Origin: Woeseiaceae bacterium
Lineage (GTDB): Bacteria > Pseudomonadota > Gammaproteobacteria > Steroidobacterales > Woeseiaceae
Reading direction: 5' to 3'
NCBI GenBank assembly: GCA_024640345.1
Contig: JAHEFD010000004.1
Coordinates: forward strand, 1 to 64,000
DNA length: 64,000 nt
How positions within the stretch are numbered: the first letter of the stretch is position 1; each line of letters begins with the position of its first letter. A program made the position numbers and the translations under genes. Below are positions 8,738 through 18,238 of the stretch, piece after piece. Below the pieces are notes generated by a model. The model searched no databases. It saw only the letters and a program-made list of their open reading frames with translations, and was not told the DNA's origin.

Positions 8738-9283
8738 TCAGTTTTCCAGCAGCGGGAAGTTGGCGGCAATCTTGTCGCCGGTGAAACTGGCAACCCACCC
8801 TTCCGGATTATTGAACAACCTGATTGCCGTAAAGCTCGGGTTCGGTCCCATGTCGAACCAGTGCTTCGTATTAGCAGGCACCGAAATCAAATCGTCCTTC
8901 TCGCAAAGCATTGCATAGACTTTGCCACCTGCATGAATAACGAACAGCCCGCTGCCGCGGACGAAGAAACGAACTTCGTCTTCGGAGTGTGTGTGCTCAT
9001 CGAGAAACTTTTGCCGGAAAGCGTCTTTTTCCGGGTGATCCGGGTTCATGCTGACAACATCCCAGGTCTGGTAACCGCCAATGGAAACGAGGCGGTCAAT
9101 TTCATCCTGGTACGCAGCGATGATCGTATCGTTGTCTGCATCGTCGGCAAGCTCCCGGTCGGCGGTCCAGCGTTCTACCTGGATGCCGGCCCTGGCGAGT
9201 TCATCAACGATGACGTTAATATTGTCACTCTTGATTATCGGTTTTGCGGGTTCGGCTTCGTCGTAAACTGTTAGCTGGCTCAT
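8738..9283 (-). CDS. mtnD: Acireductone dioxygenase
   Basis: A 181-residue cupin. The metal site HTHSEDEVRFFV supplies His97, His99 and Glu103, with His141 in TKHW, the complete 3-His/1-Glu set of acireductone dioxygenase. With Fe(II) it splits acireductone and O2 to 4-methylthio-2-oxobutanoate and formate, the last oxidative step of the methionine salvage pathway; with Ni(II) the same fold makes the off-pathway products with CO. It is the third gene of a compact mtnB-mtnC-mtnD run and lies 26 bp after mtnC. Cytoplasmic; length is typical. Confidence 0.96.
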   Translation of the reverse strand: MSQLTVYDEAEPAKPIIKSDNINVIVDELARAGIQVERWTADRELADDADNDTIIAAYQDEIDRLVSIGGYQTWDVVSMNPDHPEKDAFRQKFLDEHTHSEDEVRFFVRGSGLFVIHAGGKVYAMLCEKDDLISVPANTKHWFDMGPNPSFTAIRLFNNPEGWVASFTGDKIAANFPLLEN

Positions 9284-9309
9284 GGCAGAAATGCACCTTG
9301 TTAATGTGT

Positions 9310-9993
9310 TCAGGAGTCGACTATGACTTCGTCGAAATCGGATGCGACCGGGTGTGAGCCGATTACGACATCTTCCTGGCGTACGAGCTGAGTTGTTCTC
9401 ATGCCTGCTTCGGCCGCCGCATCCAGCTCTTCTGCGACGTCTGAAAGAAACAGGATATCAGGTGCAGCAAATCCAATGGAATCCACTATGTTTCGGTAAG
9501 ACCTTGATTCCTTCTTGTGCCCGATATTCGTATCGAAATAGCCTTTGAATAGCGGCCGAAGGTCGCCGGCGTCACTGTAACCAAAAAGCAGTTTCTGTGC
9601 GCCTACCGAGCCGCTCGAATACACGTAGAGATCAATGCCGCTGTTGGACCACCGGCGCAGACGGTCGGCGGCATCGTCATACATATGCCCGGTGAAGTCG
9701 CCGCGTTCGTACCCCCGGCGCCAAACGTGTCCCTGCAAGGCTTTTAATGGAGTTGCTTTCCGGTCCTCCCTGATCCACTGCAGCAGGATTTCGATGACGC
9801 GTTCGATTGTGGCGTCGCACTCGCCCGCCTCCGAACGAACGTCGTCGAGCAGAGCCGCGATATCGGCGTGCGTACTGCCCGATCGGATGAAATCAGGAAG
9901 TTCCCGCGCAGCGTAGGGAAACAGGACGCGATGAACGAAATCGATGGAACTCGTCGTGCCCTCGATGTCCGTGACTATTGCCTTGATCGTCAT
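9310..9993 (-). CDS. mtnC: Enolase-phosphatase E1 (2,3-diketo-5-methylthio-1-phosphopentane phosphatase)
   Basis: A 227-residue HAD-superfamily enzyme. [13 protein letters not shown] at residues 9-21 is the E1 signature, with Asp9 as nucleophile and the Glu11 that replaces the usual second Asp. [20 protein letters not shown] is motif II, and [12 protein letters not shown] plus [12 protein letters not shown] complete motifs III and IV. It enolises and then dephosphorylates the 2,3-diketo intermediate of methionine salvage, giving the acireductone substrate of MtnD. Its start overlaps the mtnB stop by 4 bp (9990-9993), so the two are translationally coupled. Confidence 0.96.
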   Translation of the reverse strand: MTIKAIVTDIEGTTSSIDFVHRVLFPYAARELPDFIRSGSTHADIAALLDDVRSEAGECDATIERVIEILLQWIREDRKATPLKALQGHVWRRGYERGDFTGHMYDDAADRLRRWSNSGIDLYVYSSGSVGAQKLLFGYSDAGDLRPLFKGYFDTNIGHKKESRSYRNIVDSIGFAAPDILFLSDVAEELDAAAEAGMRTTQLVRQEDVVIGSHPVASDFDEVIVDS

Positions 9994-10613
9994 GACGTTC
10001 GCGCCAGTATTTCATTCCACAGGCATTCAAACAGAAACTCAAAGCCCTCGACGTGGCGTTTCGCTTCTTCCAGGTTTTTTCCCCAGGCATACAGGCCATG
10101 CCCGCGAATCAGGAAACCCGGCGCCGCAAACGCTCGTTCATGCCATGCTTTTTCGATGACGCCGGCAAGCGCCTCCATATCCTGGTTGTTGTCGTACACG
10201 GGTATCGCAAGCTCAGTCTCATGTGAGGTCACGCCAGAGAATGCTTTCTGCATTTCAAACCCTGAAAACTTGAGTTGTGATCCAACTTTTCGCGATAGCA
10301 GGGTCGAGGCGATAGAGTGAGTATGCAAAACAGCGCCGATGGCGCCGCCCATGCGATAGAGGCAGGTATGAACGGGCGTTTCCGCTGACGGCAGGCAACC
10401 CGGGTCAGCCGGGTGACCGTCGAGATCGAGAATCATGAGATCATCGACTGTGAGTTGCGACTTGTCTTTACCGGACTGTGTAATCAGGCAGGACGATTCA
10501 TCGACACGAACTGAGAAGTTTCCGCTGGTTGCGCGACACCAGCCACGCTCACCAAACGACTGGCAAGTTCGGCACAACGCCCGGGCATCGTCGGCATATC
10601 GGTCCGGAGTCAT
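9990..10613 (-). CDS. mtnB: Methylthioribulose-1-phosphate dehydratase
   Basis: A 207-residue class II aldolase-fold dehydratase. [12 protein letters not shown] is the family N-terminal motif. Zinc ligands are His97 and His99 in LHTHS and His172 in RGHGLYAWG, with Glu78 as the likely catalytic acid. It removes water from 5-methylthioribulose-1-phosphate to give the diketo compound used by MtnC. It leads the mtnB-mtnC-mtnD group. The enzyme that makes its substrate (MtnA) is not adjacent but sits at about 43-44 kb. Gene order and full motif set leave little doubt. Confidence 0.95.
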   Translation of the reverse strand: MTPDRYADDARALCRTCQSFGERGWCRATSGNFSVRVDESSCLITQSGKDKSQLTVDDLMILDLDGHPADPGCLPSAETPVHTCLYRMGGAIGAVLHTHSIASTLLSRKVGSQLKFSGFEMQKAFSGVTSHETELAIPVYDNNQDMEALAGVIEKAWHERAFAAPGFLIRGHGLYAWGKNLEEAKRHVEGFEFLFECLWNEILARTS

Positions 10614-10641
10614 AATAAAGCCTGGCTGCCGTCAACCGGCA

Positions 10642-11943
10642 TCAGTTCAGGTCTGCCGCCGTCATTGGTGAAGACAGCAGTTTTTCGAAGCGGTCCCAGC
10701 GCTCGGCCATGTTGGTCGTATCGCGTTCGACATACTCGCGAACCAGGTCCTGGCCGAGATTGTAATTAATGGTGTAGCTGCGGTAGGCATCAAAGAACTC
10801 GGTTCTTTGCAGCGCTCGCTCGGGTGAGGCGAGCGTGTATTCGACTAACCACTCAATAGCCTGTTCCCGGTCTATCGTTCCATTGAGATAGTCGCGAGCT
10901 GCTTCGTTGCCGGCATAGTTGAGTTTGGCCAGCAAAGCCATGACCTCGTAGTAATGATCCGCCTCCGCGGCGTCGAGCCCGGCCAGCGGAAACAGCACAT
11001 TCTTTTCGAATTCGATTCGTTCGTCGCCGGGGAATGCCAGTTCGATGCCATAGTTGCCGCTGCCCTCAGCGATAAGCGACTGTGGGCTGAACAGCGGGTA
11101 AAGGGAAAACTCGAGCCAACCCTTATCAAGGACGAGATTCTTTTCGAGTAATGCGTTGAAAGTGTGGTGTCCCGGGTAACCCTCGTGGCAGCCCAGGTCA
11201 ACGGCTCTGCTGATGAATATAGGAAGATCCGTATTTACCTGGATCAGGCTCTGCGCGTTTCCCTGGTACCAGTTATAACCCGACCACGGTTTGTCATTGA
11301 CGTATTCAATGCTGAACGATTCGTTGTCAGGCAGGTCGATGTTCGCAAGGGTTCGACGGCGGCATTCCGCGATTGCTGCGTCAAAAACCGCCGAAAGCCT
11401 GTCCTCGGGAATTGCGAACTGATTCTGGAAAGCATTGACTCTTTCCGGAAGATTCCCTTCACCGCCCAAACGATCGTCTATTTCTTCGAGGATAGCCTGG
11501 AAGTAAGCGGCGTCGCGGTCCGGCGCAGCGGCACCGAAGAGCCTCATCGATTCGTCATCGAAGGAAATTGACTCACCTTTATTCAACGCGATGCGTGTTT
11601 GTAAGGCGCTCAGCCGGCGCAGTAAACCATCCAGCCGGGCATTTTCCGCCGAATCTGCATCAGTCGGTGCCGTGGCCATCAGTTTCGCCTTCAGCGCTGT
11701 GACGCGCGAATCGATGTCGTCCAGCGAGATCTGCTGTTCATTGGCGGCCTCGCGTATTTCTTCCGGTCCGAAATAAGCATCGACGTGGCCGTTGTCGTGC
11801 CAGCCCATACTAAGCTCGAGAAACAGGTAGTCGTTGACCATGTTATCGATGTCGGCTGCCGGCGTCTCGGGGCCTGCTGGCTGTTCCTGTCCGCAGCCGG
11901 CCAAAACGAAAAAAAGCAAGTACGCGGGAAGTTTTTGTGTCAT
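10642..11943 (-). CDS. DUF885-type lipoprotein metallohydrolase
   Basis: A 433-residue lipoprotein: signal MTQKLPAYLLFFVLAGC with lipobox LAGC and acylated Cys17. HEGYPGHH at 253-260 is the hallmark of DUF885 proteins, a zinc-peptidase-like family with an HExxGHH-like site; Glu and histidines are all present. DUF885 proteins are all-alpha and often annotated as secreted dipeptidyl or oligopeptide hydrolases, but few are characterised. It sits 28 bp upstream of mtnB on the same strand and may share a transcript, though a functional link with methionine salvage is not obvious. Envelope location is supported by the lipobox. Confidence 0.82.
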   Translation of the reverse strand: MTQKLPAYLLFFVLAGCGQEQPAGPETPAADIDNMVNDYLFLELSMGWHDNGHVDAYFGPEEIREAANEQQISLDDIDSRVTALKAKLMATAPTDADSAENARLDGLLRRLSALQTRIALNKGESISFDDESMRLFGAAAPDRDAAYFQAILEEIDDRLGGEGNLPERVNAFQNQFAIPEDRLSAVFDAAIAECRRRTLANIDLPDNESFSIEYVNDKPWSGYNWYQGNAQSLIQVNTDLPIFISRAVDLGCHEGYPGHHTFNALLEKNLVLDKGWLEFSLYPLFSPQSLIAEGSGNYGIELAFPGDERIEFEKNVLFPLAGLDAAEADHYYEVMALLAKLNYAGNEAARDYLNGTIDREQAIEWLVEYTLASPERALQRTEFFDAYRSYTINYNLGQDLVREYVERDTTNMAERWDRFEKLLSSPMTAADLN

Positions 11944-12129
11944 TACATGTGTCCGAAGCTAAACTTAAGGGATACGCTGGTCGGGCAGCATAGCAGTGCC
12001 GGCCGGCGATTTGCGAACGGTGATCGATCAGTCATCGTGGACCGAAGGGAAACCAGTAAGGTTCCCGCTGGTGTATTGTATTGATCGCTCAACCGATTCC
12101 CGGGCTGTATTACTAGCAGGTTACCTAAG

Positions 12130-12930
12130 ATGGAAAAACAATCGAGCCAATGGCTAATCCCCGTCATCCTCGCGGCCGGCGTCGCCGTCGCGCTGTGGTT
12201 TTACTGGGCACAAATCTCTACACCACCGGCACAACCGGCTGATACGACGCCAGCCGTTGCCGCGGAACCTGCGACTCCGATCGGTCCGGTGCACCGGGTA
12301 CCCGAGGTTGCCGCGGAACTCGCCGAGGCGGACCTGGTGCCCTTGCCTTCGCTCGACCAGAGTGATGAGTTTTTCAAGATGGAAATTGCCGGCATTTTTG
12401 GCCAGGCAATGGAGGCGATGCTCGTCGAATCAGGAATGATCGGGCGCCTGGTCGCCACGATAGATAATTTGCCGCGTGCACACGTTGCAGAAAAAGTACG
12501 ACCTGTTGGTCGCCTTGCAGAGCCGTTCCTCGTTGACGAGCAGGATGGCAGTGGCGATTTCACAATCAGTGCCGGTAATTATCGACGTTACGATGAAATG
12601 GTCAGCCTGTTGATTAACGCGGACATGAACGAGGTCGCTGACCTGTATCGCCGCTACTATCCGCTGTTTCAGAAGGCCTACGTCGACCTTGGTTATCCGA
12701 ACGGATATTTCAATGATCGTCTGGTGGAAGTCATCGACCACCTGCTCGAGACGCCCGACATAGCGGCGCCTGTTCAACTGGTCAGGCCGCACGTGTTGTA
12801 CGAATTCCAGGACCCGGCGCTCGAGCGCCTGTCCAGTGGCCAGAAGTTAATGCTGCGGATTGGGGCCGTACACGCAGAGAAGATGAAGGCAGCGCTGCGT
12901 GAATTGCGTGCGCTGGTAACGGCGATGTAA
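12130..12930 (+). CDS. DUF3014 family membrane-anchored protein
   Basis: A 266-residue protein with one N-terminal transmembrane helix (about 8-28, LIPVILAAGVAVALWFYW) followed by a Pro/Ala/Thr-rich linker and a globular periplasmic domain. The segment LVPLPSLDQSDEFFKMEIAGIFG is the typical opening of DUF3014, a family of unknown function in Proteobacteria. YRRYYPLFQKAYVDLGYP and QKLMLRIGAVHAEKMKAALRELR are further family-like stretches. It precedes the M28 peptidase by 73 bp on the same strand. No catalytic motif is visible. Confidence 0.75.
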   Translation: MEKQSSQWLIPVILAAGVAVALWFYWAQISTPPAQPADTTPAVAAEPATPIGPVHRVPEVAAELAEADLVPLPSLDQSDEFFKMEIAGIFGQAMEAMLVESGMIGRLVATIDNLPRAHVAEKVRPVGRLAEPFLVDEQDGSGDFTISAGNYRRYDEMVSLLINADMNEVADLYRRYYPLFQKAYVDLGYPNGYFNDRLVEVIDHLLETPDIAAPVQLVRPHVLYEFQDPALERLSSGQKLMLRIGAVHAEKMKAALRELRALVTAM

Positions 12931-13003
12931 GGTTTGGCCCTGCCTGCTATCTGTGTTTTGATTAAGGCAAACAACCATTCGATCTGATTTTCGGGGGAAT
13001 TTC

Positions 13004-15214
13004 ATGCGATTTCTTGCACTTTTGCTGCTGGTTTCGGCCGGCGCCGTATTCGCCGCAGACGACGACATAGTCGGCTTCAATGCCTCGGCCAGTACAAGTC
13101 AGCGCGCCCTGGAGGAACAGCTCGATTCGATCATCAATGCGGATGAGATGGATGAATGGCTGCGCCGGATGTCGGCTGAGCCGCATCACGTAGGGTCGCT
13201 GGCAAGCAAGGAAAACGCAGAGTTCATTGCCGAACTCTTTGAGTCCTGGGGGTACGATACGGAAATCGTGGGCTACGAAATCCTGTTGCCGGAACCGAAG
13301 ACCCGTGAAATTGAACTGGTGGCACCGACCAGTTTTACGGCGTCGCTGCGCGAAGAAACGCTTGCCGAAGATCCGAGCACGGCGGTACGCGAAACTTTAT
13401 TGCAGCCCTATAACGCTTTTTCGATTGACGGCGAGGTTGAAGCCGAGCTGGTCTTCGTCAACTACGGCATGCCCGAAGATTACGAAATTCTCGAACGATA
13501 TGGGATCGACGTTACAGGCAAGATTGCGATTGCGAAATACGGCCGATCCTGGCGTGGAATCAAACCAAAGCTCGCCGGTGAAAAAGGTGCCATTGGTACA
13601 ATCATTTATTCGGACCCTGCAGACGATGGTTACGGCGCTGGAGATGTGTATCCGAAAGGCCCCTTCAAGAACGACAGTGGTGTGCAACGCGGGTCTGTAA
13701 TGGATATGCCGACGTACCCGGGTGATGTATTGACGCCCGGGCGGGGTGCCACGGAACGTGCACGGCGGTTGAAGCGTGAAGACGCTCCGACCATCACAAA
13801 AATACCGGTCCTGCCAATTTCTTATCGCGACGCATTACCGTTGCTGTCCGCAATGGGTGGTGAAGTTGTGCCCCAGGAATGGCGAGGCGCGTTGCCGATC
13901 ACCTATCACCTCGGCCCCGGCCCGGCAAAGGTTCGTTTGAAGGCCGAATTCGACTGGAACATGGTGACGGCGTACAACGTGATTGCGCGCCTGGAGGGCA
14001 GTGAGTACCCGGACGAGTGGGTTATTCGCGGTAATCATCATGACGGCTGGAATCACGGTGCCTCCGATCCGCTGTCCGGGCAGGTTGCCATGCTCGCGGA
14101 AGCAAAAGCTGTCGCCCGGCTGGCTGCAGCGGGTCATCGTCCGCTGCGCACTATTATCTATGGGGCATGGGATGCCGAGGAACCCGGATTGATCGGTTCG
14201 ACAGAGTGGGCGGAGGACCACGCCGACGAACTTAAAGAGCATGCGGTTGCATATCTCAATACAGACGGCAGCGCCCGCGGCTTTCTCGGCATCGGTGGCA
14301 GCCACGTCCTTGAGCGATACCTGAACCAGGTTGCTGACGACGTAAATGACCCGCGCGCTGATATTTCACTGAAGGAGCGCAGTCGCGCAAATCGAATGAT
14401 CACTGGCGATGAGAAGTCCAGGTCCGAAGCCAAAAATCGCAAGGATCTTCGCATCAGCCCGCTGGGATCAGGATCTGATTACACGCCGTTCCTGCAGCAC
14501 CTGGGAATTGCCTCCGTGAATGTGGGCTTTGGGGGTGAGGCTTCTGACGGCAGTTATCACACGCTGTACGACACCTATGAGCATTTCACGAAGTTCAAGG
14601 ACCCTGGCCTGACCTATGGCGCGACACTCGCGAAAGTCACCGGCCGCGCAACGCTTCGGCTTGCAAATGCACCGCGCCTGCCTTTCGACTTCAAGGGCCT
14701 GGCCGACAACGTGGCGCTCTATGTAACAGAGCTTGAAGAGCTCGCCAACGGAATGCGCGATAAGACCATGGCCGAAAACCAGCTTATCAAGGATGGTACT
14801 TACGCAGTTGCCATGAATCCTTACACGACATTTGGACCGCCGCTTGCGAAAGATCCTGTGCCGCACTTCAATTTTGCGCCGCTGAAGAATGCGCTCTCAC
14901 GGTTGCAGGAAGCTGCAGAAGCGTTTGATGCTGCCGCGGCGGAGAACGATGCAGCAACAGAGGAAGTAAACAAGCTCCTCTATACCAGCGAAAGGCTCCT
15001 GACTCGCGAAGCCGGCCTGGATGGACGGCCCTGGTACAAACACCATATTTATGCGCCGGGTTTTTATACGGGTTACGGTGTTAAGACGATCCCGGGCGTG
15101 CGGGAGGCAATTGAACAGCGTGAATACGACAAGGTCGGCCCGCAAATCGATATTGCGGCGGAAGTTTTGAACGATCTGGCGGACCGAATCACCACGTTGA
15201 CGGACATGCTTTGA
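13004..15214 (+). CDS. Secreted M28 peptidase, glutamate carboxypeptidase II (NAALADase)-like
   Basis: A 736-residue exported enzyme with signal MRFLALLLLVSAGAVFA. Layout matches GCPII/PSMA: protease domain interrupted by a PA domain (about 130-310), then the zinc core and a C-terminal helical TFR-like dimerisation domain (from about 590). Zinc and catalytic residues align by eye: His345 in GNHHDGW, Asp355 in SDPLSG, Glu392/Glu393 in WDAEEPGLIGSTEWAED, Asp421 in NTDGS, and the His in SYHTLYDTYEHF. These enzymes remove C-terminal glutamate or other residues from peptides and folyl-polyglutamates. A periplasmic or extracellular nutrient-scavenging role is likely. Its TGA is followed 11 bp later by the TPR gene. 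Confidence 0.9.
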   Translation: MRFLALLLLVSAGAVFAADDDIVGFNASASTSQRALEEQLDSIINADEMDEWLRRMSAEPHHVGSLASKENAEFIAELFESWGYDTEIVGYEILLPEPKTREIELVAPTSFTASLREETLAEDPSTAVRETLLQPYNAFSIDGEVEAELVFVNYGMPEDYEILERYGIDVTGKIAIAKYGRSWRGIKPKLAGEKGAIGTIIYSDPADDGYGAGDVYPKGPFKNDSGVQRGSVMDMPTYPGDVLTPGRGATERARRLKREDAPTITKIPVLPISYRDALPLLSAMGGEVVPQEWRGALPITYHLGPGPAKVRLKAEFDWNMVTAYNVIARLEGSEYPDEWVIRGNHHDGWNHGASDPLSGQVAMLAEAKAVARLAAAGHRPLRTIIYGAWDAEEPGLIGSTEWAEDHADELKEHAVAYLNTDGSARGFLGIGGSHVLERYLNQVADDVNDPRADISLKERSRANRMITGDEKSRSEAKNRKDLRISPLGSGSDYTPFLQHLGIASVNVGFGGEASDGSYHTLYDTYEHFTKFKDPGLTYGATLAKVTGRATLRLANAPRLPFDFKGLADNVALYVTELEELANGMRDKTMAENQLIKDGTYAVAMNPYTTFGPPLAKDPVPHFNFAPLKNALSRLQEAAEAFDAAAAENDAATEEVNKLLYTSERLLTREAGLDGRPWYKHHIYAPGFYTGYGVKTIPGVREAIEQREYDKVGPQIDIAAEVLNDLADRITTLTDML

Positions 15215-15225
15215 GAGGGATGACA

Positions 15226-16146
15226 ATGAGAATTTCTGTACGCGCGGCATCAATTGTGTTGTTGACCCTGGCATTCAACGCCTGGTCGCAGAATCTGCCC
15301 GAGGTGCCGAACGGAGCGCAGGCTGTCTCTTTGTCGGGCAAGCCATTGATGTCACCCGCTCCCGGACAGGGTGTGCTTGATCGGCTGGCGGAGGCAAAAG
15401 CGGATTACGACAGTGATCCGAATAATGCGGACAACATTATCTGGTATGGCAGGCGAACGGCATACACGGGCGACTATCGCGGTGCGATCGGGATTTTTTC
15501 GGAAGGCATCGAAAAATTCCCCGACGATGCCCGAATGTATCGGCATCGGGGTCACCGGTATATTTCTATCCGTGAATTTGATCGCGCCATCGACGACCTT
15601 GAAAAGGCGTCAAAACTCATTGAAGGCACGGCCAATGAAATTGAGCCGGACGGTATGCCAAATGCGCTCAATATTCCGCTTAGTAGTTTGCACGGCAATA
15701 TCTGGTATCACCTTGGGCTCGCGTATTACCTGAAGCAGGACTGGGATAATGCCTACCGTGCATACAAGGCAGGTTTCGATACAGGCGGTAATGATGACAA
15801 CCGGGTTTCGACCGCGCACTGGCTTTATATGATTTTGCAGAGAAAAGGCGACCCGGAGGCTGCGGCGAAAGCGCTCGAGCCGATTTCCGCCGATATGAAC
15901 GTGATTGAAAACATGTCGTATCACAACCTTTGCCTGTTCTATAAAGGTGAAATTACGCTGGCGGAGCTTATCGGCGATAACGAGGACAGCCCAACCGGAG
16001 CGGCGATAATGTATGGCGCTGCAAACTGGCATTACTATACGGGTGATGTCGACAAGGCTAACGAAATGCTCGAGGCGCTGGTGGCTACAAACGCATGGTC
16101 CGCGTTCGGTTTCATTGCCGCGGAAGCTGACCTGGCCATTCGCTGA
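15226..16146 (+). CDS. Secreted TPR-repeat protein
   Basis: A 306-residue protein with signal peptide MRISVRAASIVLLTLAFNAWSQ. The ATG at 15226 is preferred: GAGAGGG lies 6 bases upstream, whereas the ATG at 15220 and the TTG at 15211 lack spacing for a ribosome site. The mature part contains tetratricopeptide helices, for example residues with NADNIIWYGRRTAYTGDYRGAI and MYRHRGHRYISIREFDRAIDDLEKA, then WYHLGLAYYLKQDWDNAYRAYKAG. It is likely a periplasmic scaffold. It follows the M28 peptidase by 11 bp, so both are probably one transcript. No enzymatic motif. Confidence 0.8.
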   Translation: MRISVRAASIVLLTLAFNAWSQNLPEVPNGAQAVSLSGKPLMSPAPGQGVLDRLAEAKADYDSDPNNADNIIWYGRRTAYTGDYRGAIGIFSEGIEKFPDDARMYRHRGHRYISIREFDRAIDDLEKASKLIEGTANEIEPDGMPNALNIPLSSLHGNIWYHLGLAYYLKQDWDNAYRAYKAGFDTGGNDDNRVSTAHWLYMILQRKGDPEAAAKALEPISADMNVIENMSYHNLCLFYKGEITLAELIGDNEDSPTGAAIMYGAANWHYYTGDVDKANEMLEALVATNAWSAFGFIAAEADLAIR

Positions 16147-16210
16147 TAACAGGAAACCTGGATCATCGTAGTCCGTACAATGCTGACGGTTTACTGAAAG
16201 TCGTGCGGAA

Positions 16211-17173
16211 CTAGTCTCCAGCCACTCGTTTTTTGCGGCGCCTGAAGATTTCGGCGGCGCCGCCTGCGGTGAACACGCGCAAATACCGATTGGTCATCGA
16301 GCCGCCGATTTCACGAAAGACGATATAAATGCCGCTGGCGATAATGATCGTCGCGCCGGTGATAACCCAACGATCCGGCACCTCATCCCAGATCAGGTAA
16401 CCGGCAATCGCCGCGCCGATCAGGGCCGTGTATTCGAACGGCGCCAGCACGACAGGGGGAGCGCGGCGATAACCACCAACGATTCCAACCCAGGCCAGGG
16501 CAGAGCAAAGCCCGGCCACAATGAAAAGTATCCATCCCTGTTTCGTCGGTGGCGTGTAACCGCCGGGCAGCAGGAATGATGACGCGAGCAATGGTCCTGC
16601 GGTGATATAGAGCGATAAAGAGAAACTCGATTCGGTCGTCGCGAGTTTGCGAGCCGTGACCGACAGGCCGGCCCAGCACAGAGCGGCGAACAGAACTGCG
16701 ACGGATGCCGGCGTGAACATGCCCTCGCCGGGGCGCAGGACGATCACAACGCCGATAAATCCGGCAACGACGGCCAACCAGCGTCGCCACCCGACATGCT
16801 CGCCGAGGAACGGAACCGACATTGCCGTTACGATGAGCGGTGCAGTAAATGCGATCGTCAGCGCATTGACCAGGGGCATTAGCGTTAGCCCGTAGAAGAA
16901 ACCGAACATTGCACCGGTGGCGAGAAATGTTCGCAACAAATGCCACTCCCACCTTTTGGTCTTCAACGAACCGAGCCCGCCATACCAACGCGATGACAAC
17001 AGGAAGAAGATGACGCCGAACGCACTCCTGAGGAAGACAAACTGCTCGAGTGAATAATCGACGAGCAGCCATTTGGCGCATAGATCGAGTGCGAGGCCAC
17101 CGGCGACACCAAGCATCAGGAAGCTTAATGCTACGCGGAAGTTATCTTTGGGTGTGTGCCGGATATTGCTCAT
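16211..17173 (-). CDS. EamA/DMT-family inner-membrane transporter
   Basis: A 320-residue protein with about ten hydrophobic helices in two EamA repeats (first half ending near VIVLRPGEG, second ending near IYIVFREIGG). The start MSNIRHTPKDNF is chosen because GCGAGGAT precedes it; a longer frame to 17212 has no ribosome site. DMT exporters move small metabolites such as amino acids across the inner membrane; the substrate here is unknown. The helix ends in VLAPFEYTALIGAAIAGYLIWDEVPD, a conserved EamA block. It converges on the TPR gene. Confidence 0.85.
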   Translation of the reverse strand: MSNIRHTPKDNFRVALSFLMLGVAGGLALDLCAKWLLVDYSLEQFVFLRSAFGVIFFLLSSRWYGGLGSLKTKRWEWHLLRTFLATGAMFGFFYGLTLMPLVNALTIAFTAPLIVTAMSVPFLGEHVGWRRWLAVVAGFIGVVIVLRPGEGMFTPASVAVLFAALCWAGLSVTARKLATTESSFSLSLYITAGPLLASSFLLPGGYTPPTKQGWILFIVAGLCSALAWVGIVGGYRRAPPVVLAPFEYTALIGAAIAGYLIWDEVPDRWVITGATIIIASGIYIVFREIGGSMTNRYLRVFTAGGAAEIFRRRKKRVAGD

Positions 17174-17331
17174 ATCCTCGCCGCAAAAAAAAGAACGCTG
17201 TGGCCCGGGCACACAGCGAGTTCATGTTCAGCCTCTGTTCATAAAAGTACGTCTGAAGTTCAGCTTCGATTCATGGTGATTGTTCTTTAATGATCACCAG
17301 CATCAAAGATTGTGCGACAGAGGTGAAGAGC

Positions 17332-18219
17332 ATGTCTACTAAAATCGGGAAGGTTCTGCGGAACACAAAATTCCACCTGGTAATTATCGGGTTATCAGCC
17401 ATGGGCGCGTCCGGAGTTTCGGTGGCCGATCCGGCACCCGGGCCGACTGGAGCTACCGAGGAAGTGCGGTCTTCAATTACGCTTCACCGTGTGCGCGGCG
17501 GACGGGGCAGCACGACCATGCTCAGGGAAACAACCGAAGATTATGGTCCGTTGCTGACGACTGGTGAGCGTATCAAGGTGGGCACACAAAGCGGTTTATC
17601 CAAGCCGGGGCTTGCCGATGTCCTCGAGAAGAGTTCCAGTCTCGATTTCTGGTTTTATGAGGCCGACGTCATTCTCTATAACGATGATGACAACGATGGC
17701 TTCTACCATGGCATTGACTTGCTGTTTGATGTGGATACGAATTTTCTCTCAGCCGATATCTTTGCAGTCCTCTATTTGAGTTTTGAAGGCGGCCCGTGGA
17801 ACGAGTATGCAGCGACAGAAGACTTCACGATATTCGGCTCCAGCGGAGGTGACGAATATGTCATTGAAACGGAGCTGATGTCGGGATATCTCACGGGTAG
17901 TTATGACCTTCTTATCGAAGTATTCGACGCTTACGACGGCACTTACCTGACAAGTTTCGGCCCGGATGAAACATCGGAGCTGGCATACCTTCCGCTGGAA
18001 GACTACAACCGGGATGCGCCGATCGAAGTGGTCGTTGTACACCATCATGGTGGCGGTGGCGCGATCGACCAGTGGTTTCTCAGCGCGCTGGTCATGCTGC
18101 TGGTATTCGGTGCGATCATGAAAATCTGGCGCCGCCGCAACGATGCGCTGGTGAGGATTGATTCTGAGGCGCCATGCTGGCAGTCCAGCGTGGATCAAAA
18201 GCAGCGGCTACAAAAATAG
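17332..18219 (+). CDS. Choice-of-anchor H family surface protein with GlyGly-CTERM-like tail
   Basis: A 295-residue secreted protein. Start at 17332 is supported by AGGTGA six bases upstream. After a signal peptide (about residues 14-34) comes a single conserved domain with FYEADVILYNDDDNDGFYHGIDLLFDVDT, acidic loops resembling calcium sites, and YDLLIEVFDAYDGT, matching the choice-of-anchor H family. The C-terminus has HHHGGGGAIDQW, a hydrophobic helix (SALVMLLVFGAIM) and a basic stop (KIWRRR), the layout of sorting tails cut by rhombosortase. Unusually about 25 more residues follow the basic cluster. No rhombosortase gene is in the window. Probable role: cell-surface or secreted protein of unknown function. 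Confidence 0.72.
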   Translation: MSTKIGKVLRNTKFHLVIIGLSAMGASGVSVADPAPGPTGATEEVRSSITLHRVRGGRGSTTMLRETTEDYGPLLTTGERIKVGTQSGLSKPGLADVLEKSSSLDFWFYEADVILYNDDDNDGFYHGIDLLFDVDTNFLSADIFAVLYLSFEGGPWNEYAATEDFTIFGSSGGDEYVIETELMSGYLTGSYDLLIEVFDAYDGTYLTSFGPDETSELAYLPLEDYNRDAPIEVVVVHHHGGGGAIDQWFLSALVMLLVFGAIMKIWRRRNDALVRIDSEAPCWQSSVDQKQRLQK

Positions 18220-18238
18220 CGTTACGCGTAAACAGACG

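Noticed and set aside
16211-18219. EamA exporter and choice-of-anchor gene as a divergent regulated pair
   Set aside because: They are divergent, but no operator-like symmetry or regulator was found in the 158-bp spacer.
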